A stretch of 64,000 bases of DNA from Atopsyche davidsoni. Taxonomy: Eukaryota > Arthropoda > Insecta > Trichoptera > Hydrobiosidae. Positions 1 through 13,107 of this stretch are shown piece by piece. The translations under genes were made by a program, and so were the position numbers. The stretch spans positions 16,168,001 through 16,232,000 of the forward strand of contig JAILWY010000013.1 in NCBI GenBank assembly GCA_022113835.1, written 5' to 3'. A model generated the notes under the pieces. That model was not told where the DNA came from, did not search any database, and saw only the letters and a program-made list of their open reading frames with translations. Each line of letters starts with the position of its first letter. The first letter of the stretch is position 1.

Positions 1-1553
1 TCGTGGAATAATTGAAGCACTAATCTACATGTCAAAGTCCATACGTTTTTACATAATTGGGACGAATTTGCGTCTAATGGAATCTGGATAACTGGAAACT
101 ATGGAACGACCTTGCGAGTGCCAAGAGATCAAACGAATTCATGTTATCGTGTTCCCCGCCGGCCTGGCCTGATAATTGTTACGATATTTTCTCTACTTGC
201 GGATCCATATCTTCATGCGGCAGCACCGGGGCGCCCTGTTTAGAAATTACCCATAAGTGTGTTTATGTCAATTACTATAACAATAATATGTTAATTGACG
301 CATTTATTGCAGAATCACGACGCGGCAGGTGAAAGCCGTAGCTTGCTTGTGTGTTTATTTAAAGATTTACTTCATTATACAGCAATTAATATAACAATCG
401 AACAACATTTGACACGGAAATCTAGTGATTTTTCAGGATTTTTCTTTTTTTTTTTTTTTCTTAAGAACATTGGATTTTTATTACAGCGTTTGCGATTGTG
501 ACGGCCGGGAATAACATGACTGGACATCGTAACATTATCAGTAAATTCTATAACTTTTGATTTCTAACATGAATTTAGGTAATAATTATCTTCTTTATTT
601 ATATCACGGTTTTAGCGGGTGGTCGGAGAGAGGTGCTTGAATAAAATGAATCCAACCACTACTATTAGCCCTCGCATATAGTTTCTGTTTTGAATCACTC
701 AGTAGTTTACTTTTGTCATTTGAAGGGTAGCGAACTTTCATTAATCTTCATTAACCTTCATTAACCGTTTCGTGATAGGACGCATCCGTTCGTGAGTTCA
801 TATTTTATAGCGGTTTTACCGGATATGTACAGCAAAAGTGCAGTGACCCGTGTGATGTAAATCTATATAAAGGCAGACAACACAGCAGCTCGTCTAGTAC
901 GGAGTGCGACGCTTGGCGCACAAGCCTATCGTGTGGCAACACTCGTGCCAAAATATCCGGACATTACCGCGCCACATATTGCACGAGTTTACATATAAAA
1001 TGATACGATATGAGTAATAGAAGAATCAGTTGAGCTTCTCGCTCATTTAAAAAATATGTCCATTCATTTAAACAATGTTTCGAATCATCTCTTATTCGCA
1101 TGCCTGCTAAAAATTCGGTAAAGTTCTACTCGCCATCTTCAAGGTTTTGTTTTATCGGGGTGTTTTTATACGAAACACATCCAGATAAATCTGACCACAA
1201 ATGGCAAGTGAGATCTCGCCAGAACAACGGGTAGATATTTCTTTAGTTGTGATGCGACCGCTTTTCTTTCATCGACAGCATCGGCGGGTATAAATAATTC
1301 TGCACGTTGATGACAATTAAAACTGCTATGATGAATGTAATTTTTTTACAGTATGAATCTAAAAACATAATGAAATCATTTTAGTTTTTAAATGAGAATG
1401 AAAAAAAAATACCACCCTGATGTGGTAATTATTTTTATAAAAATGAACATTCAAGCATACTCTGCTGCACACATTATTGAATGATAGTTAAACAAAAAAA
1501 CTTATTGTGCATAACATCAATATTAGATGCATTTGATGGGTCGTTTCCCTCAC
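1..1553. other. Gene-less stretch downstream of OR-1 exon 6
   Basis: AT-rich DNA with no convincing exon on either strand. I searched the minus strand for the last OR-1 exons and found no open acceptor-to-donor stretch with receptor character. It contains a tandem of about three copies of CTTCATTAA-like units near 736-762, a poly-T tract at 438-460 and the TATA-like site listed separately. Confidence 0.5.
864..873 (+). promoter_or_regulatory. TATA-box-like site, gene unknown
   Basis: TATATAAAGG stands in a locally GC-richer stretch (about 840-1000). Both strands stay open for about 40 codons across 850-990 with no recognisable product. It could be the promoter of an unrecognised transcript or part of an old mobile element. 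Confidence 0.2.
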
Positions 1554-4500
1554 CAGTGTTAGTTGAAAGGCTGTGATGCACACGACGAGGCAGCCGCCCA
1601 GGAACTGTACAAAATAGCATATGGAAAATATGGCCTCGCCTTCTGTAATATAACTGAAAACATAAAAATGTCTCGGGTAAGATAATTTAAATAAGTATAC
1701 AATAAGGCAAGTGTCGGAGACGCGTCTAGTTAGGCAGAGTCGCAGATGCTGCTGGGCGCTAGAAATCGATAAGAAATACACCTATCTTAGACTCGTGGAA
1801 TATTTACAAATTATTAATCTGTATACAGTAACTACAATAAAAAGCCGTGCTTTTGAGTAATTAGTGAATTTAAAAATATCATAACTTGAATTCCAGGGAC
1901 CGCGCAGATGAACCGTATAAAAGTTCCCTTGATTCTCGACTAAAGTGAGAAAGCTCGGGAACCGGTCTCGCTTAGGGAACTTGTGCTTCATATTTAGTGA
2001 ACACATACACCACCATTGTTTTCATCCACTAATTAGGACACATATTATTCTAGTAATTAACGCTATGTCGGTTTATCATCATAAAATTTAATATTTTGAA
2101 TATTTGAATCCTGAGAGAAATCCTTGTTTATACCGAAAACCGCGAGTAGTCTGTGTTTCCTATATAATCCGGTGGGTCTGTTTAATTATGTTCGCTGTCT
2201 TGTGAAGGGTTCTGCTTATGTTCAACAATGGCATTAATTTAATTGGTGAATTAACTATGTTCAATTAGCTATCATCAGATATCAATGAAAACTTTGGGTT
2301 TATAGGTCTATTTATATACAATAATAGAACGATAAAAAATTACGAATGAAAACTACTAATTTCAAATCCAGAAAAGAGAGAAAGCGTGAGAAATCTTTTC
2401 CAAATTAATATAATTATTTTTTCATTTCTCGATATACATTTTTTTTTGCTTTTTTTTTTATATTTAAGTTCTTATTCAGTCTAGCATCATTCTTAAAGTT
2501 CGTTTGAAAATTAATATGAAAATATTTTAAATTGTTTTTTAAAAAAAGTTGTAATCATAGGTGGCATAGGGTGTAAAAATGTCATATATTTAATAATTAA
2601 ATTAATTTCCCTGTTAGCTAAAACTTGTAACTATCAATTTAGCAAGAAATTGTACCAGACTTGAAAGAAAACATAAATTCTTCTGTACATGTCTTGAACT
2701 TTTGGGATTACACATTTTCTAATATTTATACATTTTTAAATTGTGATATAATAAATACTTAGTTTTTAATAAGTACGCAATAAAAAATCCACAGCTTCAT
2801 GGATATCGCGACCTGATGTTCTGTCCAACTATGGCGCTGTAATTGAGCGAGAATTTGAATCGTTATAAGCAAGTGCGGAACCTACCTAGTTTTTAAATTA
2901 TCTAAAGGCATACTGTATACTCAATGGACCTGAATGGGTCAAATATTCAAAAGTAATTAGAGGCCAAACGAAAATTGTAATAAAACGACATATTTGCTTC
3001 TCAAAAATCACTGCTTTTTTAAACATGCAGCGACCCGCCCTTAAGGGAGCGCCGGTTTGGATATAAAAAGGAATTTCGGATTAAAAATTCGGGGCCGAAC
3101 TTTAATTTTTAATTTAAAAACTTCTCATAAGGTTCGAGTCAAATTGGCTAGTGCTGATATTTTATTCAGTATGTACTTATAAATTTAAATATATTTATTA
3201 AATACACATTGTTAAGTGGTACTTAGTTTAAAATAACGCATTTTCAGATATTGGCAATTTTACAAAAATGCTTTTGTAATATGTAAAGAATTTTCTTTAT
3301 TGTCAAAAAGCTAACCAGTTCTTGAAAATTTCACAAAAACTTTGCATAATTAAGTAAAAATATTCAATGATATGAGGAATCAGATAGATTAATTATTTTC
3401 GTTGGTTGCCAGATTGTCTCGCGTCATCCGTCTTCATCGAAGCTTTCTAACCTCAGTAGGCTTCGCCCGGAGAAGTAAGCTCAAGAAAATGAAGTCGTTA
3501 TTTACATTTTCATTCACACACATACTTATGAAAACGGTGCGCATCTCTGCGACTTCCATATCTGAGTTGTTCAAGAGGAAAAGCTTTGGTGGAGAGCGCT
3601 ATCTAGCATGATGAAAATAATATGAAAATGCTAGATTTTTCCCCTTTTAGTTTTAATTAATTATTTGTCATGAATATGTAAAAAAAAAAAAATTGTCTAA
3701 TATTTTGTTGAATCTGAGACAGGCTGGATCCCAGCGAGATCAGTCTGGGATTTATCTGTCAAGACGGGGATTGAGCCGGGCATATTTCCATTAAGAGTCA
3801 AGTTCTTCAGATTTCTTAAATCTACTCATAATCTGATTTCTTAACGGTAAGTATTATAAATAAAGCAATATCTACAATATAGAGGTTAAATTTTTATTAA
3901 GCGCAAAGTTGCGTGTGGCGCCTGTTTACTGAGCAACAATAGTCGCTCGTCCTGAGCTTTTTCCCCCAAGAAAGGGAAAAATCGCATCCGTGTGGAAGTT
4001 AATTTAACGCCTCGAGTCCGGAAAACAGCTGTGCTCTGATTTTCCTAATTTTACTTTCTCATTATAAGTTATGACAGCCAATCTACTCGAGCAGTTAAGC
4101 TTTGTGGATAATACCATATCCAGCCAAATTAAAAGAAGCCAACCGCGCGTGAGCAGAGCGCATCGAAACATGAATTAGCGACTCGGCGTTAAAGTTCCCT
4201 CGACTTTTTTTTTCTTTCGCTTCCGCGTAATTTCGCCCAAATTTATGGCATTCTGACACCGTGAAACTTAGAATGGCTTTGCTTTCAGAGGTAAAAAAAT
4301 GGTTGGAAATTTAAAAAGAAAGATCATTTCGTAATCTAAAAGAAGGCAGGCAGAACAAATATCGAAATGAAATTTATAAATTGGCATTGAATATTAGCGT
4401 TAGAAATAAATTCGTACGCTTAACGTCGAAAATTCGGTTTCATTGCAATATTACTAGAATAAAACAATTACAAAATATTTCTATCTTAGCTTTTAGCTGG

Positions 4501-7500
4501 AATCAAAAGGCTTTATATTTTCATGTGATTTTCGTATATTTTTTATAACTCATCCACCAGAAAGTAATAGCACTTTGAAAACCAAGATTAGTTCAAAGAA
4601 AGTCAGTATTTATTGTACACTGTACAGCACATTGATGCACTCAGGCAACAATGTAGAGAATGTATAAATGGATTTATAAGTATTAATGTGTATTATGGTA
4701 TCTTGCAGCAAATAGTGTGTGAAATTCAGACAACCCTATGGAATAATTTGTTCCTAAAAAGTTGCAAATTATTATTTAGCTCATTTGACCCATTTTAAAC
4801 TTATTGACACGTTAACATACAAGTGGTGTTTTTTTTTAATTTCTGATTGGTTTATTAAAGTATTCATTTGCTTTTGCAACTGATTGCTGGACTGTGTGTA
4901 TATGTTTATATATTCATATTTGGATGTGTGTGTGCAGATAGGTACAATAATATATAGTAGAAATAAATGTCTAAATGGGTTTTTACACATCTTTTTAAAG
5001 CACCGTACAGCATCACAAAGTTGTATCAGAAGCCTTACAATTTATCATAACCAAATTGTGTTAGAATGTAAATTAAAATAAGTTATTAGCTGAATACTGC
5101 TGTAATCAATATTTTTATATTAATCTGAAAGGGTACTGGATAAACCGTGTGTTTCAAGTGAACGCTGAGAATACATCCTTGGATATGTATAAGTATGTGC
5201 AGTGTAGGGGTTTAGGGGTGTAAGGGTGTAAGGGTGTATGGGTGTAGCCGTGTAGCCGTCAGGGGGTAGGTTATCCTCATTGATTTTTAATCATGGGCAT
5301 TTTCCTTCGTGAGTACACTGAGCGCGTTGAGTTCCGTTGTTGGCAGCACTGCCGAATTTGTGACTTGGCACTAATCGGGGAAAACCCGCCGTATATTGTT
5401 AGCATAAGATTAATTTAAAAAAAGAACAATAGACAAGAGGTTAAATGAAACGAAAAATGCGGGAGAAAATATCGCTTTGATGAAAGACAATGAAGAGGCG
5501 GCACTCCGTTACATTGTCAATAGGCAATGCTTATCATGAGATGGCCAGGAATAACGGTTATATCAACATGTTTAACCTGCGGTAGCCAGAATTTTTTAAT
5601 CATTATAAAAATGTTTTATTTTATAATGTACACTATTAACAAAAATATAGTATTTATATCTACCATAAACACCAATATCTAAAAGGCCAATTAAATTAAG
5701 GAGTAATTACCAATGTGTCAAATACTATTTTTACTGTATACTGTAATATTTTAAATCAAATTACTACAGTAATTTATTCAAAATATTAAAATGGAATTCC
5801 ACCAAACGCTCTCTGTCAAAAATACTGATTATTGGGTGTAACTTAATTAACAAAATTTAAGCGTTATTAATTTAATAATTTTAATATTTGTAGATCGTTT
5901 ATCAGAGAAATGGTGTTGAATAAAAAACGTATTGCATATGTAACAAATTTGAATAAAATCACTGTGCAATTGATCAATCGTTTAGAACAAAATCAATAGA
6001 TACTAATTTTATGATCAATTATTATTATACGTCGCCGTCAGCTTGTATACACATTAATAAATAATATTTAATATAAATAGACTTTAAATGAGAGATTTTA
6101 AAAATTGAAATTACAATATGAAATATATATTTGTCTCAAAGACTGCATATTAAAACTAAATATACACGTGCATATGAGTTTAACGTTTATTCAAAATATT
6201 TGCAGTGTCTGAGTCAAAAAGTCCGAACGTTGATCCAAATTTACACGACTTCACAATCAAAGAAATAAGAACGCGTGCACATTGCACTTTTTATGCAAAC
6301 ACGTGAGAAAAAAACACTAGCGGCTGATTTTCATTCGAAAACAAGGCAGGATTTTTTTTTTAGTTTATGCAATTATCGAAAAAAAATTATATTAAAATGA
6401 AGGCTCACGTTTAAATGATATCCGAACTCGAACGCTGAGGTGTCTTGAAATATGTAAAATTAAAAATAGGAGAGTTTTCACGGCGCGCTGGTAGAGCGGC
6501 CCGGTTGTAACAGATGTTACATTTTGTCATATTTTTATTTTCTTTTGAAGATTAAAACTGATCGATGAGGCGCTATTTTTGGACAATATGTCTCATCTCG
6601 CTACCGCTTGGGAGTAACGGCCGTTAGACGCGGTAACGATTTTCATGGAATCATATTATGGCATATCCAAGTAGACTGCTTTTTTCAGGAGGGCTATAAT
6701 TTCTTTAAAGACTGAAGTGTAAATGAGTCTGACGTGCCTTATAATTTAATATTAAGTATTGATGGTGATTTATAGATAGAGAAAAGCAAGCGCGCGTTTC
6801 TTTAGATGTAGATAGTCACTATTTTACCAAAAAGATTTTTGAAGTTGCACCATATAATTAAATTGTTCATAAAAAATAATTCTTACCTAATAATTCTTTG
6901 GTGATGTTTAATACATACAATTAGTTTATTCTTCATTTCCATATCGACTAATTCTTTATTGAAGGGTTTGTTCCGAAGAAGTGATTCTAAAAATAAATTT
7001 CGAGAAAAATATATTTAAAATATAATATATAAAAAAACTTTAAGTTACTCAGTAAGTTTCAAATTGTAGAAATGAATAGAAACATTAAAAAAAAACTTTT
7101 GTAAAATAATAAGAAAGTTAAAATGTAGAAAATCATAAAACAAGTAGGCGTATAAATATGAGCTTTGTTTAGAGTTCTCAGGTATCTATTGTTTACTATT
7201 GTAAATAAAATACTTGAGTGATTTTTCCACATGTTGATTTTTTATTGGTGACCGGTTTCGCCAATCTTTCACGTTGGCATTATCAAACTGAGTAATTGTT
7301 AAAATGGAATTCCACCAAGTACTCTCTGTCAAAAATATTGAATGTTTACTATTGTGTTGGTTACATTCAGGAAATGAAATGAATTCGTTAGTTGTGCACT
7401 GTTTGTTATTGAAGGCTTGATTACCAGATTTCTTGTCTCTCTGCGAGGGCATGCTTTCCGGAGAGATGCCGGAGATCTCGGCGGTGAGGACGTCCAGCTG

Positions 7501-10500
7501 GCCGCCGGTGAGCGCCATGACCCCCGAGGTCACCGTGTCCAGGCTGATGTGGCTCAGGGCGTTAATCATCACGCTGATTATCTGATAGGTGTATGTCAAC
7601 TGAAAACTGAAAATATTGCTTTCGATATTTTTGTTTTTAAATATATTAAAAAATAAAGTACGTTTAATCATTTATACAATCTACGAATCACCAAAATTGT
7701 GTAATTTTTAATTGCATCGATTATTTTTTCATATTAGATTCAATCTATGTCCGCTATAGATCCCAAAAATTTTAATGATGAAATGGTGCCATTTTTGTGT
7801 TTAAAGTAATTATTTTGATTAGATTCGTTACAACTATGAAAAGAGTTGATAATATAAGAAGAATTTCATGTCTTTAGCGGAAATACCACGAATTCTCAAA
7901 TTTAAGGATAGCCCAAGGATGCATGCAGTTTTATATACGAAATATAATTTATGATGCACATTAAAAGTATTGGTTTTTACACATCAAAGTATTTATTAAT
8001 ACGGTTGTTTTCCGTTTTGCGTTGAGGTCTATGCAGTGCGGGTCCCGAGAGAATACCAGCGAACCTGAACTCAAGAGCATGCGATATATTCTTCCCAGCA
8101 GACGGCAGTGTCAATGCTAATTGAGGTTTAAATAGAGATCAAAGACAAGTTAACCTGGCAAAGAAAGCCGTTAGTTTTTTCAGGAAGCGGTGCTCGTGGA
8201 CCCGTGGAGAGTTCATGAATATCTAGCGCTCTCCTATTTTCCTGCTCAAGGCGCCGTTTATTTAAAATGGCACACGCGCGCTATGCGTTGGTTGAAAATA
8301 GTAACAGATTCTGTCTATCGCTTCTGCGTTCGTTGTTCGTTGCCCAGCTCCGCGTCTGCAAGGGAATCATTATAAATAGACGCCTATCGGGATTTCAACC
8401 CAAGGATTCAGAGTCGATTTTGCCAACCTATAAACTAATATCCGTTGAATTCCCGATTTTTCTCCGCCTCCTTCGTTCCTGCCGCCGCCCGCTCGCAGCT
8501 CTTCGGCAATACCAAAACGTCGGAATGATTCATCAGTGAACAGCCGCTTTGAGCCGTTATAATAAAATTTGAAAACTATCAAGCGTTTCCCGGCAAGAAG
8601 CTTTGAAAGATGGAGCCAATTTTAATTTAAAAGCTTTTTATCGTAATTTTTTTCTTAAAGATACTTAATCTTCTGTGAAGATATTTACAAAAACAAAATG
8701 TTCCTGAATTGTTTTCGCGTGGATGACGTTTGCATTAAATATTTACTTGAAATATTTCAGGTATACAATATACGTTACAGATTGATAGCAAATATATTTT
8801 GCACTCTATTGCATCTCTGACTGTGATTTAATATTCTCTTTTTTCGATTGGTTTAGAATTGATAGTAAGAATATTGTTTTCAAACCTTTGTTTACAATTT
8901 ATAACCAACAGTAATACTGGTATTTTACTGTAGATAAAAAATCATGTGTTCTTGTAGTTAATTTGAGTCGATGGGAAATCATAAATAATTAATTCTTTGG
9001 TTAATTCAATACATCATTGGGCATGGCCAATGATGTGTTGAATGATCTTCAACCGTGGGAAGAATTTACTATAGAAAAAAAAAATAAAAAAACACGATTG
9101 ATCTTATAAGGTTGATTCGCAATAATTAAAAAAAAAATGTTCTAGATCTTTACGGAAAGATATCGCACTTTGCGTTCATTTATTTATCGCAAACACGCGA
9201 AATACATTATATTATTTGCATATATTACGTATTATAAGATTTCTGAGAAAATATTAAATGGGATTTCAAACAGATATACAATAAAACTCCACAGGATCGA
9301 AAAATTAAACAATGAGGCGCGATCTCGTGTTTTGTCCTATTAATACGAGTATATTTTATTATTGTGATTACAGTTACAGTTTATTTCTTTGTTTTGATCG
9401 CAAAATTAGATTTTTTGTTTTTGCTCATCTTTCACGCTTATTAAACAGCTTTAAAGATAGTTGCTAGTGATTATCAATAGATTAATTAGTAGTTCATAAT
9501 TACATTGAGTGGATATTTTCTGTGACATAAGGAGGTTGGGTAGCAACATGTAATACAATAAAAATATACGTGTTAACATGATTCAAATAAACTTTTATAG
9601 CGTGCCTTTTATCTGTCGTCGAAATAAAAATATATCTAGATTATAATCGGAATCCGGCGTCGGTCGCCCGATACGGAAAAAATATAAAAAACCTACATTA
9701 TGTGAAGCCTATTTTTCTCGGCTTATAATGTGCTCGAGCGCCACGCAGACCGCGCTGGAGGGAATCGATCGCAGGTCGTGGCTGAGCACTCAAATAATAA
9801 AAAAATAATTGAAAAAGATTAATATTTGCTTATAATATAATAATATTTTAAATAATAAGTAAAATACTTGAGTGATTTTTCCACATATAGATTTTTATTG
9901 GTGACCGGTTTCGCCAACCTTTCACGTTGTCATTATCAAAGAGAGTATTATTTAAAATATTAAAATGGAATTCCATCATGTACTCTCTGTCAAAAATATT
10001 GAATTTCTACAATATATTAATATCAACACAATTTTATAGTAGGTTGCAAACATGCATACGAGTAAAAAAAAACCGATACATAATGTCGCAAAAGACACAA
10101 TTCACTTTGTTTCGTCTCTGTTGACCGATCAAGATTTACTACCAATAAATTTTTCTCAGCTTAAAAATTTTGAAGATTTCTCAAAAGAAAGCAAGAACCT
10201 GTATATCTTTGACAATACGTAGGCTTAATCTGTTTTTAGTGGCAAAAGGAAGTCAAATTAAACTCTGAAGTAATTCTGATTAATTAGCTATTAAGGCCAG
10301 CAGGTTTTTCTAAAAGCTTTTTTGTAAAAAAATGTTTAATTATTTATCTTGAAAATGTTTGTCATTCTTTATCATCACTCTTCCACTTCCGAACGGGTTT
10401 CTCCCAGGGACTCGGGTGGATTAATCAACCAGTAAAATAACCATGCGCTTTGGGAATAACAGCGGAATGGCAATCCTATATAATGGCGAGATTTTTTCCA

Positions 10501-13107
10501 TTTATTCTTCTCCATTCATTTCAGAAGCAGACACATGGTTTAGTTATATTAAAACGATACAAAATAACGCCACTTTTTAGTAAGGCTATATTTTAATGAG
10601 AATTTTGCATTACAGATTAGGAGAATCTGAAATTGATGATAAGTTCGTAAGGTTTATTTAGTAGCATTAACATTTTTATGGGGTCGACATGATGGTTGAT
10701 TTGTTAAAGTCAAATTGACTCACTTTGGTGTAGTGGACGTATCGAAGGGATACCATGCCTTGAGAGGTAGTTTCCAGCCAGTGGCTCTGTCCAGCACTGG
10801 GAAGATGGCCCACAGCACCACCGTGGATGCACCCAGACTCAGGAAAATGACAGCATCCCTTTTGGTGATGCTCATAGCCCGCTGCAGCTGATTTCGGTGT
10901 ATATTCAGGCCGCTGTTGAACATGGGAGCTACAAACATAAATATTAATAAAACTTGGATGCTTTCTGGTGTCATCGTCGATAGGGGCAGCGGGAGTCCCG
11001 CGCGGTGGTTGTGCAAACACTTTATTTACTATTACAATGTACTTATTTTTTAAATAAAAAATATATATGATTGATGATTGAAAGCACACATTGTTTTATG
11101 GCGTTGATAATGACGAAAGTAATAAGCCACATATCTTTCTGTTATGTGAGTTATCCACAGATGACAAGATATCTTAAAAATAGATGCGAATCATATAAAA
11201 ATATTGCACGCCGCTCTTATATAGTAAAATACGTTATTTTGAACTTTTTTTTAACACAATATTTAAAATAAAACAATACATAGTATTGTATTTTTGTAAA
11301 TCATGAATTTAAAATGATTATGAATGAAGCACGATCATTAATGATTCAGCTTGAAATTCGCTTTGAAAAGCAAAAGTCGGCTCCATTTACATCACAGCAG
11401 TTTTATTAGCCGTTTGACTCCGCCACAAAATATGAAGCTCCTGTCTGTATAAAGTAATATTGAACTTCCATTTTATTCATGGAAATCGGGACACACAGCT
11501 GCAGCGGGATGGTTTTGTAAATTTAGCATTTAATGATATAGTACATGTTGGTAAAATAAGTATTTGACTCACAGTCTAATTCCTTGATCATCACGTATAT
11601 GCGTTTCTCCATTATGTAGAAGTTGATTTGTTTGATCATCTGCACGAAGTGAGTAATGAACAAGAATGAGGCTTCCACAGTTTTTTCAATATCACCGAAT
11701 ACCTGAATACAAATTATACAAGATGTTATCCAAATTACAGACGGCAAAGTACTTTCATCGTGTTTGAAGTCAAATCTCTTCAAATGTTTGTTTCAAAATA
11801 CCCGGAAGTATTGCGGAAAAAGTCGATTTAGTTAATGGAAAACAATGTCAGAGGCGAGTGGGTGGAGCCTCCGAGCGGTGATGCTGTGTAGCGGAAAACT
11901 CCAAACGGAAGTCTTCAGTGAACATCGAAGAAGTTATTTGTAGGCATTGCCAGCATACTAGAACTACGTGTAAAATGAATAAATTAAAAAAAAATTAAAC
12001 CGCATTTCGGTTAAATGAAATAAAACCAACAAAAATGTAATCGTTTCGCATTTAAATCTATCAAATTTGAAATGCTAATTTTTTGAGCCGTCTTTGTATT
12101 TACTTTAATTTCAATTTACGTACACTTTACTAAAATAATATACAAGCCGAAGAAGGAAGAAAAAGATAAACATAGACATAGGTTTTTGGAATTCTTAAAC
12201 TACAGTGATTGTTGTTAAATAGTAAAAAATTCTGTAAAACAAATGTGTGTACTTGAAGCTTCTTCGTATCAAATGCATGCGTGAACTACAATAAAACGTT
12301 TTTTTTATTGATAAATAAAATAATGGCAAAACACACGTATTAAATCAAGTCGTGTATGCTGTAAGTGACTTTGGATGTCGGGTCCGTACACTATCGTGAT
12401 ACTCATTGCAGACGCAAACGCGTCTTTATAATATATATATGAGAATTTTTTAAGCTCGTATTAGAGAAAAAGGTTTCATTGATTGGACTGAAACGTCATT
12501 GAGTCCGCATCGCACCGACTCGGTTCCCTCAGCCTGCGACGCGCTGTGAGTGCGATAAGGGTATAAAGGTGGGGAATACTTGGAATATAATTAGCTTGTA
12601 TTGTTAACATGGATTGATTCAGGATTGTGCTTCATACGAACATCAAAAGTTTTCAACTCGCATACCGTATTATCTGCCTCAATCAAACTAAAGCGCGAAT
12701 TCATTCTCGAATTCTTTTTTACAGGATACAGTAAATATAAAAATAACCATAATTGCAATCACTTCGGTAGCACTATGTATTTTAAAAAAATATATTTAAA
12801 TTAAATTATATACAATAGATTCGATTTCCACGCCGAGCATTACACAACAATTTATAATCAATTATGACATGCAGGCGAACTAGAATTTTATTATTATTAA
12901 GTATTTCGTCTTAACCGATATGATGTGGATGATTTCGGTGACCATGTACATGTAAAGCATGATTATCTGCAATCCCACGGAGTAGACTCTGTAAAGGTAT
13001 ATTTTCCAGGTGCCCCGCACGAATTCCGGCGGCCACATGCCAAAAATAATCAAAAAGAAAAAATTCAAGTCTAAGGACTTGCGGACCGTCAGCTTTTCGG
13101 CGTCCAT
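1554..13107 (-). CDS. Insect odorant receptor (7tm_6), OR-1, C-terminus missing
   Basis: Ligand-gated olfactory ion-channel subunit of the 7tm_6 family, expected in the sensory-neuron dendrite membrane with the co-receptor Orco. Six exons were assembled on the minus strand: 12916-13107, 11573-11702, 10724-10928, 7425-7606, 6887-6986 and 1554-1653. Junction phases 0,1,2,1,2 match at every boundary, giving 303 open residues. Exon 1 starts at an ATG followed by MDAEKLTV and carries GMWPP, a common N-terminal receptor motif. Exon 2 has NFYIMEKRIY; exon 3 ends in the family-typical WYPFDTS stretch; exon 4 contains GGQLDVL; exon 5 has CIKHHQRII; exon 6 is the hydrophobic CYFVQFLGGCLVVCITAFQ. Phases of the last two exons equal those of OR-2 in this window. 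About 90-110 residues (TM6, the QxF...LMRxQxPL region and TM7) are missing. No matching exon was found in 1-1553, so they probably lie left of the window. The alternative is a truncated pseudogene. The donor after exon 4 (GTAATC) is weak. Confidence 0.88.
5203..5258. repeat. Short minisatellite, unit close to GTAAGGGT
   Basis: Six or seven degenerate 8-9 bp units (GTGTAGGGG, GTGTAAGGGT, GTGTATGGGT, GTGTAGCC) run in tandem inside OR-1 intron 5. The units resemble telomere-like G-rich arrays but do not match the insect TTAGG unit, so a plain minisatellite is the better call. Confidence 0.6.
5780..5826 (-). repeat. Dispersed repeat family, copy A (terminal module Y only)
   Basis: Contains AAAATGGAATTCCACCAA followed by CTCTCTGTCAAAAATA, the reverse complement of the conserved module Y seen in full at 63874. 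The neighbouring module X is absent, so this is a truncated or solo copy. Confidence 0.7.
7205..7343 (-). repeat. Dispersed repeat family, copy B (X + Y modules, hammerhead-like core)
   Basis: Module X runs from the start to about 7294. It includes TACTTGAGTGATTTTTCCAC and, read on the minus strand, TTTGATAAT, a GCCAAC...ATTGGC stem, GAAACCGGTC and ACCAATAAAA. Module Y (reverse complement) occupies 7298-7343. The copy lies just inside OR-1 intron 4, 80 bp past the exon 4 donor, so it does not disturb the exon. Confidence 0.8.
9004..9043. repeat. Near-perfect hairpin in OR-1 intron
   Basis: Arms 9004-9020 and 9027-9043 match at 16 of 17 positions around a 6-base GCATGG loop. It may be the remnant of a small inverted-repeat element. 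The arms are shorter than a typical miRNA precursor. Confidence 0.6.
9858..10004 (-). repeat. Dispersed repeat family, copy C (X + Y modules)
   Basis: Same X-then-Y(reverse) order as copy B. The conserved GACCGGTTTC is at 9903-9912 and TTATCAA at 9933-9939. Module Y has TGGAATTCCATCA followed by GTACTCTCTGTCAAAAATA. One stem arm reads GACAAC instead of GCCAAC, which breaks a pair in the putative stem II. Confidence 0.8.

Larger units (their letters stand above)
1654..6886 (-). other. OR-1 intron 5 (5.2 kb)
   Basis: Intron between OR-1 exons 5 and 6, bounded on the minus strand by AG|GTAAGA and TTTTCAG. It is AT-rich with no coding exon seen. It holds a G-rich minisatellite (5203-5258) and a fragment of the dispersed repeat family described elsewhere (5780-5826). 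Confidence 0.65.
7607..10723 (-). other. OR-1 intron 3 (3.1 kb)
   Basis: Intron between OR-1 exons 3 and 4. It contains repeat copy C (9858-10004), a 17-bp-arm hairpin (9004-9043) and a GC-richer patch at 8030-8540 that encodes nothing recognisable. The other OR-1 introns (10929-11572, 11703-12915 and 6987-7424) show nothing further except copy B. Confidence 0.6.

Noticed and set aside
371..500. Possible OR-1 exon 7 on the minus strand (QMLFDCYINCC)
   Set aside because: No in-phase acceptor and only weak resemblance to the TM6 block.
6740..6800. Alternative HHQ-encoding stretch considered as OR-1 exon 5
   Set aside because: A stop lies just upstream in frame, and the site at 6887-6986 fits both phases and both splice sites.
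7205..7294. Calling the repeat a proven self-cleaving hammerhead ribozyme
   Set aside because: Stem I has only about two pairs beside the cleavage site, an extra base follows the core A9 position, and no full-length element is in the window.
7186..7671. 161-codon minus-strand frame read as one exon
   Set aside because: Only 7425-7606 is receptor sequence. The rest runs into intron and the dispersed repeat, and a donor in the correct phase ends the exon at 7425.
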